DNA from: Pseudomonas sp. NKUCC02_KPG
GTDB lineage: Bacteria > Pseudomonadota > Gammaproteobacteria > Pseudomonadales > Pseudomonadaceae
Reading direction: 5' to 3'
NCBI RefSeq assembly: GCF_019345465.1
Contig: NZ_JAHKRC010000001.1
Location: 186,001-250,000, forward strand
DNA length: 64,000 nucleotides
The position numbers and the translations under genes are program-made. This document shows positions 20,044 through 29,559 of this stretch, one piece after another. The notes under the pieces are model-generated. The model saw only the letters and a list, made by a program, of their open reading frames with translations. It had not been told where the DNA came from and ran no database searches. The first letter of the stretch is position 1. Each line of letters starts with the position of its first letter.

Positions 20044-20130
20044 TGTGGGAGCGGGCTTGCTCGCGATTGGATCAATGTGGTGAAACTGAATCACCGCGTT
20101 GATCCTATCGCGAGCAAGCCCGCTCCCACA
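20044..20130. repeat. REP pair (REPIN), same family as at 3.7 kb
   Basis: CTGTGGGAGCGGGCTTGCTC at the left end and its complement at the right end form a long hairpin separated by about 45 bp. It lies 13 bp after the rapA stop and may also help terminate or protect the message. Confidence 0.85.
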
Positions 20131-20294
20131 TCTTTGACAGTTCCGATCTGACGTAACTGACTATAAACCCCCGCCCTAATAACAAAATGATCGCTATCAT
20201 TTTGCCATCACACCTGCCTCGCTCTATCCAGCCTCTATACTCGATCCCAAGCTAGCAACTTTCGACTAGCACATCAGGATTGCCGAGGCGTGCA

Positions 20295-22310
20295 ATGGAA
20301 AGGCTAGGGTTGCAACTTGTGGTTGAGCCTTCAGAAAACGCGCAACTGCTGTTAATCGGCGGCTATAGCCCCTATCTGGTATTCGTCGCTTGGCTGGTCG
20401 CCTGTACTGCCTGCCTGGCCACGCTGGATCTGCTCGACCGCTGCGCCCATGCAGAAAAAACCGCTGCCAAGACCCTTTGGCGATGGATCAGTGTCGGTTG
20501 CCTGGCGACCGGCATATGGGCCATGTACACCATCTGCCTGCTGGCATTGGAGTCGTCCCCTCTTGAATCTCGCTACAGCCTCGCAATAGCCATTGGCTCC
20601 TTAGTGATATCCCTGCTCGCGGCCCTGGTGATCGTGAACGTTTTCACTCGCATCACGATCTGGCGTTCACGTAGCGGCTTGCTGCATCAACTGACCAAAT
20701 TTGCCTTGTGCATGACGGCAGCAGGCACCCTGCTCTGCGCTTACTTCATCAGCATGTCGGCCGTGGGCGACCCGGTTGTGAGCCATTCAGGTACGGACAG
20801 CAAGAACTGGCAACTGGCGCTGGTGGCTGCCCTGATTGCCCTGTTGTTGATTGGCAGTTGCATCAGTGCCGCGATCGTCGACAAAAAGCTGCAACTCAAG
20901 GAGCGCGACCTGAGGCGGGTCAACGCATTGCTCAGTCAACTCGACCAGGCGCGTGCGTCATTGCAGCAAGTGGCCCATTACGATCCGTTGACCAACCTGA
21001 TCAATCGACGTGGTTTCAACCAGCTATTTGCTGAAAAGCTCATTGAGTGCACTGCCAATACCAGCAAGTTGGCCGTGATGTTCCTCGACATTGACCACTT
21101 CAAACGCATCAATGACAGCCTGGGCCACGATGCGGGCGACGAATTGCTGAAGGTCATCGCCGCGCGCATCAAACATGCCACCCGCAGCCACAATGACGTC
21201 GTTGCACGCTTTGGCGGTGACGAGTTCTGTATTTTGATCAACCTGAGCCATCGCGAAGAAGCGCAAAGCATGGGCCAGCGCATCATGCTCAAACTCAAAG
21301 AGCCCATCGAGCTGTCAGGAAGACAGATGGTGATGACCACCAGCATTGGCATCAGTGTGTTTCCGGATGACGGAACAAACTGTGCCGAACTGCTCAAGCA
21401 TGCCGACCTGGCGCTTTATCAGTCCAAGGGGTGCGGGCGTAACAACCTGAACTTTTTTAGCCCTAATCTTAAAACCCGTGCCTCGCTGGAACTGCAGATC
21501 GAGGAAGAACTGCGTAACGCGCTCAATGAAGACAAAGGGCTGCTTCTACATTACCAGCCCATCTTTGACCTCAAGCATGGCCGCGTCGCCAAACTCGAGG
21601 CCCTGGTGCGCTGGCAGCATCCCGAACATGGCTTGCTCGGTCCGGACCGTTTTATCAACATCGCCGAGGCCAACGGGCTGATCGCCGAACTGGACCATTG
21701 GGTACTGCGCAAAGCCTGTCATGACCTTGCCGCCCTTTCCCGCCAGGGGTGGGCACATTTGGGGATTGCCGTGAATTGTTCGGCGCGCAATCTGGTGCGG
21801 GTTGAGCTGGCAGACGAAATCGAAAGCGCTCTTCGCACATCAGGCATTGCTGCCCATCGACTGGAACTGGAAGTCACGGAAAACGCCCTGATGTGCAACC
21901 TGAGCAGCACCTCCCAGCTGTTGCGACAGATCCGGGCGCTTGGCGTGTCACTGTCCATTGATGATTTCGGCACCGGTTATTCATCCCTGGCCTACCTGAA
22001 GCGCCTGCCACTCAACACCTTGAAAATTGACCGTTCGTTTATCCAGGATATACCGAGCTCCAGCCAGGACATGGAAATCGTCCAGGCCATTATCCTCATG
22101 GCCCACACCCTGCACCTGCAAGTCGTCACCGAAGGTGTGGAGACCATCCAGCAGTTCGAGTTTCTTGAGCAGTTCGGCTGCGACTTTATCCAGGGCTATC
22201 TGCTCAGTCGCCCCGTCCCCTTCGAGGCACTGCAAGAGACTCTCGAACAGCTCGACAAACGCCCGGTGCCCGCACCGGACCACACCACATTTGTATTCAC
22301 CGGCCAGTAG
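20295..22310 (+). CDS. Membrane GGDEF-EAL protein with degenerate MHYT-like sensor
   Basis: A 671-residue protein, ATG at 20295 preceded by GAGG; a TTG five codons earlier is less likely. Residues 1-200 contain about six to seven membrane segments arranged like an MHYT sensor domain. The GGDEF domain follows with intact active site GGDEF (307-311), and the EAL domain with EALVRW (from 435) and DDFGTGYSSL. Both catalytic signatures for c-di-GMP synthesis and breakdown are therefore present, as in MucR of P. aeruginosa. In the sensor, the positions expected to be MH are AMY (Tyr78) and CAY (Tyr150). A terminator follows. Confidence 0.85.
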   Translation: MERLGLQLVVEPSENAQLLLIGGYSPYLVFVAWLVACTACLATLDLLDRCAHAEKTAAKTLWRWISVGCLATGIWAMYTICLLALESSPLESRYSLAIAIGSLVISLLAALVIVNVFTRITIWRSRSGLLHQLTKFALCMTAAGTLLCAYFISMSAVGDPVVSHSGTDSKNWQLALVAALIALLLIGSCISAAIVDKKLQLKERDLRRVNALLSQLDQARASLQQVAHYDPLTNLINRRGFNQLFAEKLIECTANTSKLAVMFLDIDHFKRINDSLGHDAGDELLKVIAARIKHATRSHNDVVARFGGDEFCILINLSHREEAQSMGQRIMLKLKEPIELSGRQMVMTTSIGISVFPDDGTNCAELLKHADLALYQSKGCGRNNLNFFSPNLKTRASLELQIEEELRNALNEDKGLLLHYQPIFDLKHGRVAKLEALVRWQHPEHGLLGPDRFINIAEANGLIAELDHWVLRKACHDLAALSRQGWAHLGIAVNCSARNLVRVELADEIESALRTSGIAAHRLELEVTENALMCNLSSTSQLLRQIRALGVSLSIDDFGTGYSSLAYLKRLPLNTLKIDRSFIQDIPSSSQDMEIVQAIILMAHTLHLQVVTEGVETIQQFEFLEQFGCDFIQGYLLSRPVPFEALQETLEQLDKRPVPAPDHTTFVFTGQ

Positions 22311-22331
22311 CAGCACAGCTGCCCTGCAGCC

Positions 22332-22367
22332 AAAAAAAAACGCCACAGTACCAACTGTGGCGTTTCT
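22332..22367. terminator. Bidirectional terminator between the GGDEF-EAL gene and the DUF2288 gene
   Basis: A 10-bp stem AACGCCACAG/CTGTGGCGTT with loop TACCAA. The A-run on its left gives a nine-T tract for the minus-strand gene; on the plus strand TTTCTCT follows. Confidence 0.75.
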
Positions 22368-22465
22368 CTACGGCAAATTGCCACTACCTGTCGCCGGGTT
22401 ACTCAGCTACACACTCCGGGCTCTTCAAATCAGTGCAAATAATTGCCCCAGCTTGGTGCGCACAG

Positions 22466-22771
22466 CTATTTTTTCGCCCTTTCCTGGACCATCACCCAAG
22501 GTGAAACCACGACTGCCCAGAGCTGCGGGTCACGTTCAAGAACGTCTAGCGCCTGCGCCTCAGTCATCTTGCCAAGAACACCAGACGCCATCCAGGCCGC
22601 GACTTTCTCTGCATCATCCTGAGTCACGGCCTGCGCCGCTTCAATCAAGTCCAGCTCAGGTTCAACCCACAGCAAATCACCTTTGGCGAAGAAGGGCTGC
22701 AAGGCTTTCCATTCAATAGTTGAGGTCTCGCCAAGCAGCTTGGCATAGAGGGTGCTAGGTTCTTCGTTCAT
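22466..22771 (-). CDS. DUF2288 family protein
   Basis: A 101-residue acidic protein beginning MNEEPSTLYAKLLGETS and containing the WKALQPFFAKGDLLWVEPEL and LERDPQLWAVVVSPWV segments of DUF2288. No catalytic motif is apparent and the role of the family is not known to me. The upstream extension to 22846 lacks family resemblance, so the ATG at 22771 is preferred. It is monocistronic, ending in the shared terminator at 22332-22367. Confidence 0.82.
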   Translation of the reverse strand: MNEEPSTLYAKLLGETSTIEWKALQPFFAKGDLLWVEPELDLIEAAQAVTQDDAEKVAAWMASGVLGKMTEAQALDVLERDPQLWAVVVSPWVMVQERAKK

Positions 22772-23138
22772 GGGTTTCACCGGGAAAAAAAATCGGCGCA
22801 ATGATAACGCCGCACACCCGGTAGAAAAACCCGGTTTTTCAGGCAAAGGAACGAAGAAAGAGCAGAAGGCACAGGACCGCCGCGTTGATCTGGCAACATT
22901 CTGATAACTATCAACAGCCTAATCCGCCGCTATTCTGTCTCTTTCTTACGTTTAAGCGACATTTCCTGTTTATTCCCCCGGCAGCCCGCTATTCAAGCGC
23001 TAAACCGGCGCTCTACACTGTACCGGTACAGTTGCAGGGGGGATTGACCGGGCATTTCGCTAAGAAGAAGACCCGGTCCGGCTGCCTTGGCTTCCAGGAC
23101 TATAAAAATTACAACAGAAGAGTGGAGCACCAATAAAG
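22772..23138. promoter_or_regulatory. Gap upstream of braC with a 16-bp perfect palindrome
   Basis: A 367-bp divergent intergenic region. ACTGTACCGGTACAGT at 23017-23032 is a perfect palindrome about 107 bp before the braC start and is a candidate operator. A small hairpin (GAAAAAC-CCG-GTTTTTC, about 22825-22841) lies near the DUF2288 side. An open frame 22885-23136 is judged non-coding. Confidence 0.45.
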
Positions 23139-24260
23139 ATGGCTACGAAGCAGATTACTAAACTGTTTGCCGCTATGGTTTTGGCCGGGTTTGCCAGCCA
23201 TTCATTTGCCGCAGACACCATCAAGATCGGTATCGCCGGCCCTAAAACCGGGCCTCTGACGCAGTACGGCGACATGCAGTTTGCTGGCGCAAAAATGGCC
23301 ATCGAACAAATCAACGCCAAAGGCGGTGTTGATGGCAAAAAACTTGAAGCCGTTGACTACGATGACGCCTGCGACCCGAAACAAGCGGTTGCCGTGGCCA
23401 ACAAAGTCGTCAATGACGGCATCAAATTTGTAGTCGGCCACCTGTGCTCCAGCTCCACTCAGCCTGCTTCGGACATTTACGAAGACGAAGGCATCATCAT
23501 GATTACCCCGGCCGCCACCGGCCCGGAAATCACCGCCCGCGGTTACAAAATGATCTTCCGTACCATCGGTCTGGACAGCGCCCAGGGCCCTGCAGCCGGT
23601 AACTACATCGCTGATCACGTGAAACCGAAAATCGTCGCGGTATTGCACGACAAACAGCAATACGGTGAAGGCATCGCCTCCGCCGTTAAAAAGACCCTGG
23701 AAGACAAAGGCGTCAAGGTCGCTGTCTTTGAAGGCGTCAACGCTGGCGAAAAAGACTACTCCTCTGTCATTGCCAAGCTCAAGCAAGCCAACGTCGACTT
23801 CGTCTACTACGGCGGCTACCACCCTGAGCTGGGTCTGATCCTGCGCCAGGCCAAAGAGAAAGGCCTGAACGCCAAGTTCATGGGCCCAGAAGGCGTGGGC
23901 AACGAGTCCATCTCGCAAATCGCCCAGGGCGCTTCCGAAGGCCTGCTGGTTACCCTGCCAAAAGCATTCGACGCCGACCCGGCCAACAAGGCTCTGGTTG
24001 ATGCCTTTGCTGCCAAGAAACAAGATCCTACCGGCCCATTCGTGTTCCCGGCTTACGCAGCGGTTGAAGTGATTGCCGGCGGTATCGAGCAAGCCAAAAG
24101 CGAAGACCCAACCAAAGTCGCTGAAGCTATCCACAAAGGCACTTACAAAACCCCAACCGGCAACCTGAAATTTGACGCCAAAGGCGACGTGGAAGATTTC
24201 AAGTTCGTGGTTTACGAATGGCACTTCGGCAAGCCTAAAACTGAAGTAAGCCCTCAGTAA
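23139..24260 (+). CDS. braC: Branched-chain amino acid-binding protein BraC (LivK-like)
   Basis: This is the periplasmic solute-binding protein that delivers Leu/Ile/Val (and often Ala/Thr) to the BraDEFG ABC transporter. It has 373 residues with a cleavable signal peptide ending SFA-ADTIKIG (cleavage after about residue 24). The type I periplasmic-binding fold is shown by IKIGIAGPKTGPLTQYG and the Cys pair DDACDP/GHLCSSST. Ribosome site GGAG lies 11 bases upstream. It is followed by a terminator-like hairpin and then the permease genes on the same strand. Confidence 0.96.
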   Translation: MATKQITKLFAAMVLAGFASHSFAADTIKIGIAGPKTGPLTQYGDMQFAGAKMAIEQINAKGGVDGKKLEAVDYDDACDPKQAVAVANKVVNDGIKFVVGHLCSSSTQPASDIYEDEGIIMITPAATGPEITARGYKMIFRTIGLDSAQGPAAGNYIADHVKPKIVAVLHDKQQYGEGIASAVKKTLEDKGVKVAVFEGVNAGEKDYSSVIAKLKQANVDFVYYGGYHPELGLILRQAKEKGLNAKFMGPEGVGNESISQIAQGASEGLLVTLPKAFDADPANKALVDAFAAKKQDPTGPFVFPAYAAVEVIAGGIEQAKSEDPTKVAEAIHKGTYKTPTGNLKFDAKGDVEDFKFVVYEWHFGKPKTEVSPQ

Positions 24261-24281
24261 GGGTCGGTTCCCGACCTGACA

Positions 24282-24316
24282 ACAAAGCCCACTGCACAAG
24301 CGGTGGGTTTTGTTTT
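24282..24316 (+). terminator. Hairpin with T tract between braC and braD
   Basis: An 11-bp stem with one G-T pair (24282-24292 with 24303-24313) is followed by TTTT. It may terminate most braC transcripts, with partial read-through giving more binding protein than permease. Confidence 0.65.
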
Positions 24317-24509
24317 ACGGGTCCTTGGTTCGTGGAAATGGGGCTGCGCTTTCGTGATCCGAAAGTCTGTCCACCTGAAAATCTTTAAAACCGTCACCAG
24401 CGGTTCGCTGGCAGAAGACCCGTGCTCCAAGTGGGTGAATACCCATACAGCCCGGGCCGGAAAATGACTCCACCAGTGAAATGCGTCTCAGGTTTTTAGG
24501 AGCTTTGTA

Positions 24510-25433
24510 ATGCCTGACATCTATCACTTCTTCCAAATGCTGGTTAACGGCCTCAACGTTGGCAGCACTTATGCCCTGATCGCCATCGGCTACACGATGG
24601 TTTACGGCATTATTGGAATGATCAACTTCGCCCACGGCGAGGTGTACATGATTGGTTCCTATATTGCGTTCATCGCCATCGCAGGCTTGACCATGATGGG
24701 TCTGGACAGCGTGCCACTCCTGCTGACTGCCGCGTTTATCGCCAGCATCGTGGTCACCAGCGCCTACGGCTACAGCATCGAGCGGGTTGCCTACCGTCCC
24801 TTGCGCGGCAGTAACCGCCTTATCCCGTTGATTTCCGCCATCGGCATGTCGATCTTCCTGCAAAACACCGTACTACTGGCACAGGACTCAAAAGACAAAT
24901 CGATCCCTAACCTGATCCCCGGCGGCTTCACCTTTGGTCCTGGAGGCGCTAGTGAAGTTATCGTCTCCTACATGCAAATCGTGGTTTTCGTCGTCACCTT
25001 CCTCGCAATGCTTGGCCTGACCCTGTTCATCTCTCGCTCACGCATGGGCCGCGCCTGCCGCGCCTGTGCCGAAGACATGAAAATGGCCAACCTGCTGGGT
25101 ATCAATACCAACAACGTCATTGCGCTGACCTTCGTGATCGGTGCTGCCCTGGCAGCCGTTGCAGCGGTGTTGATCAGTGTCCAGTACGGCGTAATCAACC
25201 CTAACGCAGGATTCCTGGTGGGCCTTAAAGCCTTCACCGCTGCGGTATTGGGCGGTATTGGCAGCATTCCTGGCGCGATGCTCGGTGGCCTGGTACTCGG
25301 TGTAGCTGAAGCCTTTGGTGCCGATATCTTCGGCGACCAGTACAAAGACGTAGTGGCTTTTGGCTTGCTGGTGCTGGTGCTGCTGTTCCGTCCGACCGGC
25401 ATTCTGGGGCGTCCGGAGATTGAAAAAGTATGA
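24510..25433 (+). CDS. braD: Branched-chain amino acid ABC permease BraD (LivH-like)
   Basis: The first membrane subunit of the LIV-type ABC importer, 307 residues with about eight hydrophobic segments. Family motifs include [20 protein letters not shown] at the N terminus and the ATPase-coupling segment [16 protein letters not shown] (near 187-205). AGGAG lies seven bases before the ATG. The stop overlaps the braE start (ATGA). The braC-braD gap of 249 bp is longer than the other junctions of the operon. Confidence 0.95.
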   Translation: MPDIYHFFQMLVNGLNVGSTYALIAIGYTMVYGIIGMINFAHGEVYMIGSYIAFIAIAGLTMMGLDSVPLLLTAAFIASIVVTSAYGYSIERVAYRPLRGSNRLIPLISAIGMSIFLQNTVLLAQDSKDKSIPNLIPGGFTFGPGGASEVIVSYMQIVVFVVTFLAMLGLTLFISRSRMGRACRACAEDMKMANLLGINTNNVIALTFVIGAALAAVAAVLISVQYGVINPNAGFLVGLKAFTAAVLGGIGSIPGAMLGGLVLGVAEAFGADIFGDQYKDVVAFGLLVLVLLFRPTGILGRPEIEKV

Positions 25434-26686
25434 CTAGGAATCTAAAGTCGGCGCTCTTCAGCGCCTTGTTGGTCTGGGCCGTCGCCTACCCGGTACTCGG
25501 CCTGAAACTGACTATCGTCGGGATCAACATCGAAGTTCACAACACCAGCCCCTTGATCCTGAGCGTGATTGCGATCTGCTCCTTGCTGATGTTTGTGCGC
25601 GTGTTGTTCAACCAGCAACTGACCTCGGCCTGGAAGAACTCTCCCAGCCTGCCAAAAGTGCCTGTCAAGGCCACCAACTTCCTGACCCTGCCCAGCACCC
25701 AGCGCTGGATCATTCTCGGTCTGGTCGTGATTGCCCTGATCTGGCCTTTCTATGGTTCGCGCGGTGCCGTGGACATTGCCACGCTGATCCTGATCTACGT
25801 GATGCTCGGCCTGGGCCTGAACATTGTGGTCGGGCTGGCCGGTCTGCTTGACCTGGGTTATGTCGGGTTCTATGCCGTGGGTGCCTACACCTACGCGCTG
25901 CTCGCCCATTACTTCGGCCTGAGCTTCTGGATCTGCCTGCCGCTGGCCGGGTTGATGGCCGCTACCTTTGGCTTCCTGCTCGGTTTCCCGGTGTTGCGCT
26001 TACGCGGTGACTATCTGGCCATCGTGACCCTGGGCTTCGGTGAAATCATCCGTCTGTTCCTGCGTAACCTGACCGATCTCACTGGCGGCCCCAACGGTAT
26101 CAGCAACATCCCGAAACCAACGTTGTTCGGCCTCAGCTTCGACAGAACCGCTGCCGAAGGCATGCAAACCTTTCACGAGTACTTTGGCATCGCTTACAAC
26201 TCGATCAACAAGGTCATTTTCTTGTACCTGATCGCGTTGGTGCTGGTACTGCTGGTGCTGTTCGTGATCAACCGCCTGCTGCGCATGCCAATCGGTCGCG
26301 CATGGGAAGCACTGCGTGAAGACGAAATCGCCTGCCGCGCTCTGGGCCTGAACCCGACCGTGATCAAGCTTTCCGCCTTCACCCTGGGCGCTACCTTCGC
26401 AGGTTTCGCCGGCAGCTTCTTTGCTGCACGCCAGGGCCTGGTGACGCCTGAGTCGTTCACCTTCCTTGAGTCGGCGATCATTCTGGCCATCGTGGTACTG
26501 GGTGGCATGGGCTCGCAACTGGGCGTGATCCTGGCAGCCGTGGTGATGATCCTGCTGCCAGAGATGATGCGTGAATTCAGCGAATACCGAATGCTGCTGT
26601 TCGGAGCACTGATGGTGCTGATGATGATCTGGCGCCCGCAAGGTCTTCTGCCCATGCAACGTCCTCACCTGGAGCTGCGAAAATGA
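25430..26686 (+). CDS. braE: Branched-chain amino acid ABC permease BraE (LivM-like)
   Basis: The second membrane subunit, 418 residues. The longer N terminus (about 110 residues with extra membrane segments) is typical of LivM proteins that carry a DUF3382 region. The core begins near [20 protein letters not shown] and contains the coupling loop [15 protein letters not shown]. It overlaps braD by 4 nt and braF by 4 nt, indicating coupled translation. Confidence 0.95.
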   Translation: MTRNLKSALFSALLVWAVAYPVLGLKLTIVGINIEVHNTSPLILSVIAICSLLMFVRVLFNQQLTSAWKNSPSLPKVPVKATNFLTLPSTQRWIILGLVVIALIWPFYGSRGAVDIATLILIYVMLGLGLNIVVGLAGLLDLGYVGFYAVGAYTYALLAHYFGLSFWICLPLAGLMAATFGFLLGFPVLRLRGDYLAIVTLGFGEIIRLFLRNLTDLTGGPNGISNIPKPTLFGLSFDRTAAEGMQTFHEYFGIAYNSINKVIFLYLIALVLVLLVLFVINRLLRMPIGRAWEALREDEIACRALGLNPTVIKLSAFTLGATFAGFAGSFFAARQGLVTPESFTFLESAIILAIVVLGGMGSQLGVILAAVVMILLPEMMREFSEYRMLLFGALMVLMMIWRPQGLLPMQRPHLELRK

Positions 26687-27450
26687 GCCGCGAGTTACTG
26701 AAAGTCAGCGGCCTGAGCATGCGCTTTGGCGGCTTGTTGGCGGTGAATGGCGTGGCCCTGACCGTCAAGGAAAAACAGGTTGTGTCGATGATCGGCCCTA
26801 ACGGTGCCGGCAAGACCACGGTCTTCAACTGCCTGACCGGTTTCTACAAGCCGTCTGCCGGTAGCATCGTGCTCGATGGTGAGTCGATTGAAGGCCTGCC
26901 GGGTCATGAAATCGCGCGCAAAGGCGTGGTTCGTACCTTCCAGAACGTGCGCCTGTTCAAAGACATGACAGCCGTTGAGAACCTGCTGATTGCCCAGCAT
27001 CGCCACCTCAACACCAACTTTCTGTCGGGCCTGTTCAAAACCCCTTCATTCCGTAAAAGCGAACGTGAGGCCCTGGATTACGCCGCGTACTGGCTGGACA
27101 AGGTCAACCTGACCGAGTTCGCCAACCGCCCGGCGGGCACCTTGGCATACGGCCAGCAACGACGCCTGGAAATCGCCCGCTGCATGATGACGCGTCCGCG
27201 CATCCTCATGCTCGACGAACCGGCGGCAGGGCTGAACCCCAAGGAAACCGAAGACCTCAAAGCGCTGATCAGCGTTTTGCGCAATGAGCACAACGCTACC
27301 GTGCTGTTGATTGAGCACGACATGAAACTGGTCATGAGCATTTCCGACCATATCGTGGTGATCAACCAGGGCACGCCTTTGGCTGACGGGACGCCGGAAC
27401 AGATCCGCGACAACCCTGAAGTGATCAAAGCCTATTTGGGGGAAGCGTAA
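26683..27450 (+). CDS. braF: Branched-chain amino acid ABC ATPase BraF (LivG-like)
   Basis: One of the two ATPase subunits, 255 residues. Walker [10 protein letters not shown] (near 37-45), the signature region [14 protein letters not shown], Walker [12 protein letters not shown] and the switch His in [11 protein letters not shown] are all present, so it should be an active ATPase. LivG-type proteins also have the C-terminal extension seen here ([17 protein letters not shown]). It overlaps braE and ends one base before braG. Confidence 0.96.
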   Translation: MSRELLKVSGLSMRFGGLLAVNGVALTVKEKQVVSMIGPNGAGKTTVFNCLTGFYKPSAGSIVLDGESIEGLPGHEIARKGVVRTFQNVRLFKDMTAVENLLIAQHRHLNTNFLSGLFKTPSFRKSEREALDYAAYWLDKVNLTEFANRPAGTLAYGQQRRLEIARCMMTRPRILMLDEPAAGLNPKETEDLKALISVLRNEHNATVLLIEHDMKLVMSISDHIVVINQGTPLADGTPEQIRDNPEVIKAYLGEA

Positions 27451-27451
27451 A

Positions 27452-28153
27452 ATGCTGCAATTTGAAAACGTTTCGACCTTTTACGGCAAGATCCAGGCCC
27501 TGCACGGCGTCAACGTCGAAGTGCGCCAAGGCGAGATCGTCACCCTGATCGGCGCCAACGGTGCTGGCAAATCGACCCTGATGATGACCTTGTGCGGTTC
27601 CCCGCAAGCCCAGAGCGGTAGCATTCGTTATCTGGGCGAGGAACTGGTGGGGTTGAGCTCGGCGCAGATCATGCGCAAAAGCATCGCTGTTGTACCTGAA
27701 GGGCGCCGGGTGTTTGCTCGTTTGACTGTGGAAGAGAACCTCGCCATGGGCGGATTCTTTACCGAGAAGCAGGAATACGAAGAGCAAATGGATAAGGTTC
27801 TGCACTTGTTCCCGCGCCTGAAAGAACGTTTCACACAACGGGGTGGCACCATGTCCGGTGGTGAGCAGCAAATGCTCGCCATTGGCCGTGCGCTGATGAG
27901 CAAGCCCAAGCTGCTGTTGCTGGATGAACCATCGCTAGGATTGGCCCCGATCATCATTCAACAGATTTTCGACATCATCGAACAGCTGCGTGATGAGGGT
28001 GTAACGGTGTTTCTGGTGGAGCAAAACGCCAACCAGGCGCTCAAAATCGCTGACCGCGCCTACGTGCTGGAAAACGGCCGGGTGGTCATGCAAGGCACCG
28101 GCGAGCAACTGCTCAACGATCCAAAAGTGCGTGACGCCTATCTGGGTGGCTAA
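27452..28153 (+). CDS. braG: Branched-chain amino acid ABC ATPase BraG (LivF-like)
   Basis: The second ATPase, 233 residues, with Walker A GANGAGKST, signature MSGGEQQMLAIGRAL, Walker B LLLDEPSLGLAP and switch region FLVEQNANQAL (the usual His after Walker B is replaced by Gln, as is normal for LivF). It ends in YLGG, the usual C terminus. It is the last gene of the bra operon and is followed 15 bp later by a strong terminator. Confidence 0.96.
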   Translation: MLQFENVSTFYGKIQALHGVNVEVRQGEIVTLIGANGAGKSTLMMTLCGSPQAQSGSIRYLGEELVGLSSAQIMRKSIAVVPEGRRVFARLTVEENLAMGGFFTEKQEYEEQMDKVLHLFPRLKERFTQRGGTMSGGEQQMLAIGRALMSKPKLLLLDEPSLGLAPIIIQQIFDIIEQLRDEGVTVFLVEQNANQALKIADRAYVLENGRVVMQGTGEQLLNDPKVRDAYLGG

Positions 28154-28168
28154 TGCTGCCTGCGACAC

Positions 28169-28196
28169 AAAAAACGGCCCTTCGGGGCCGTTTTTT
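28169..28196 (+). terminator. Terminator of the bra operon
   Basis: Six A, CGGCCC, a TTCG tetraloop, GGGCCG and six T form a perfect 12-bp stem with a built-in U tract. Confidence 0.92.
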
Positions 28197-28215
28197 ATTG
28201 CCCCCTACCGGGCTT

Positions 28216-28236
28216 TCTGTAGTAGCTGCCGTAGGA
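28216..28236. repeat. Degenerate half REP unit
   Basis: TGTAGTAGCTGCCGTAGG resembles the left arm of the TGTAGTCGCTGCCGCAGG repeat found at 32436-32528. No second arm is seen, so this is a remnant or coincidence. Confidence 0.4.
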
Positions 28237-28356
28237 ACGGGGGGAGGTTGCAGTTAAAAACCAAAAAATAATTCAGGTGCGTTGTAATAACTGCCCCCCT
28301 CGTTTCTCTAGTTGGGTAAGCCGGCAGCAATCGCTACCGGGATCTGGAGAATCACC

Positions 28357-28659
28357 ATGAACAGCAAAACTACCCGCACCCTGTCCGCCGCTGCACTGAC
28401 ACTTGCTCTGGGTTCCGCCCTGAGCATCGCCGCCCTGCCCGCTCAGGCTGCTGGCGATATGGAGAAGTGCTTCGGGGTTGCCATGAAAGGCCATAACGAT
28501 TGCGCCGCAGGGGCAGGCACTACCTGTGCAGGAACCGCCAAGGTAGACAATCAGGCCAATGCCTGGAAGCTCGTACCAAAAGGCACCTGCGAAACAACCT
28601 CCAGCAGCACCTCGCCTACCGGCTTTGGCCAAATGGCTGCCTACAAAGCCAAATCCTGA
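28357..28659 (+). CDS. bufA1: Bufferin-type RiPP precursor BufA1 (DUF2282)
   Basis: A 100-residue exported peptide precursor. Residues 1-31 form a Sec signal peptide ([11 protein letters not shown] core, cleavage after AQA). The mature part has four Cys at 38, 49, 57 and 78 in DUF2282 motifs: EKCFG, NDCA, TTCAGT and VPKGTC. In characterised bufferins the central Cys are turned into copper-binding heterocycles by the MNIO enzyme, and the peptide buffers copper in the periplasm. Ribosome site CTGGAG lies before the ATG. It heads an operon with the modifying enzyme 18 nt downstream. Unlike most RiPPs the leader is a signal peptide. Confidence 0.88.
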   Translation: MNSKTTRTLSAAALTLALGSALSIAALPAQAAGDMEKCFGVAMKGHNDCAAGAGTTCAGTAKVDNQANAWKLVPKGTCETTSSSTSPTGFGQMAAYKAKS

Positions 28660-28677
28660 TTCGCACACTGAGTGCTG

Positions 28678-29559
28678 ATGATGCACAGCCCGCTTGCTTC
28701 GCTCATCGCGCCTCGTGCGCCCCTGCTCCCGCCGCGTGCGGGGCTGGGGCTCAAGGCCGAACATTTCCAGGATGTACTCGCCACCCGGCCTGACGTCGGC
28801 TTCTTTGAAGTACACGCCGAAAACTACATGGTTGCCGGAGGCCCGTTCCACCACTACCTGAGCCTGATTTGCGATCAGTATCCCCTGTCGATTCACGGCG
28901 TCGGTCTGTCGATCGGGGGCCAAAGCCCGCTCAATCCCGAACATTTGCAACGCTTGAGCACATTGCTCGACCGCTACCGGCCCCAGATGTTTTCCGAACA
29001 TCTGGCATGGTCTTCCCACGGGCCGTATTTTTTGAACGACCTGCTGCCTTTGCGTTATGACACCGCCACGCTGACGCGGGTATGCGCGCACATTGATCAG
29101 GTCCAGAACCTGTTGCAGCGCCAGATCCTGCTGGAAAACCCCGCAACCTATATTGAGTTCGACGAGGCCCATTTCGACGAGGCCGACTTCATCCACGAAG
29201 TCATCACCCGCAGTGGTTGTGGCCTATTACTGGACGTTAACAACCTGTACGTGTCCTGCATCAACCACGCCCGTAATCCCCTGGCCTACCTCGATGCTTT
29301 GCCGCTGCGGGCTGTTGGAGAGATTCATCTGGCAGGTTTTGCCGAAGAGTCCGACAGCCTTGGCGAGCGACTGCTTATCGACAACCACGGATCACCCGTC
29401 GATCAAGCCGTGTGGACGCTGTACCGACAAGCACTGAAGCGAACGGGCCCAATGGCCACCCTGATCGAGCGCGACAACCATCTGCCTGCACTCACCGAAC
29501 TCGTCAAGGAAGCACGACTTGCCGAGCACTACCTGAGCAGCACACAGGTGCAACCATGA
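28678..29559 (+). CDS. bufB: MNIO (DUF692) bufferin-modifying enzyme BufB
   Basis: A 293-residue TIM-barrel protein of the multinuclear non-heme iron oxidative enzyme family. Conserved metal-ligand segments are visible in order: [62 protein letters not shown] and LIERDNHLP. Such enzymes convert precursor Cys to oxazolone/thioamide or thiooxazole groups with iron and oxygen. The start could be ATG 28678, ATG 28681 or GTG 28672; no strong ribosome site separates them. The stop overlaps bufC (ATGA). Confidence 0.9.
   Translation: MMHSPLASLIAPRAPLLPPRAGLGLKAEHFQDVLATRPDVGFFEVHAENYMVAGGPFHHYLSLICDQYPLSIHGVGLSIGGQSPLNPEHLQRLSTLLDRYRPQMFSEHLAWSSHGPYFLNDLLPLRYDTATLTRVCAHIDQVQNLLQRQILLENPATYIEFDEAHFDEADFIHEVITRSGCGLLLDVNNLYVSCINHARNPLAYLDALPLRAVGEIHLAGFAEESDSLGERLLIDNHGSPVDQAVWTLYRQALKRTGPMATLIERDNHLPALTELVKEARLAEHYLSSTQVQP

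Noticed and set aside
22885..23136. Possible 83-codon gene before braC
   Set aside because: No ribosome site, contains the palindromic operator candidate and the braC ribosome site.
23202..24299. 365-codon minus-strand frame within braC
   Set aside because: Valine/phenylalanine/glycine-rich nonsense composition typical of antisense of a secreted protein gene.
28283..28306. Possible ECF sigma promoter (TGTAATAA ... CGTTT) before bufA1
   Set aside because: Spacing between the elements is only about 10 to 12 bp, too short for an ECF promoter; the resemblance is weak.
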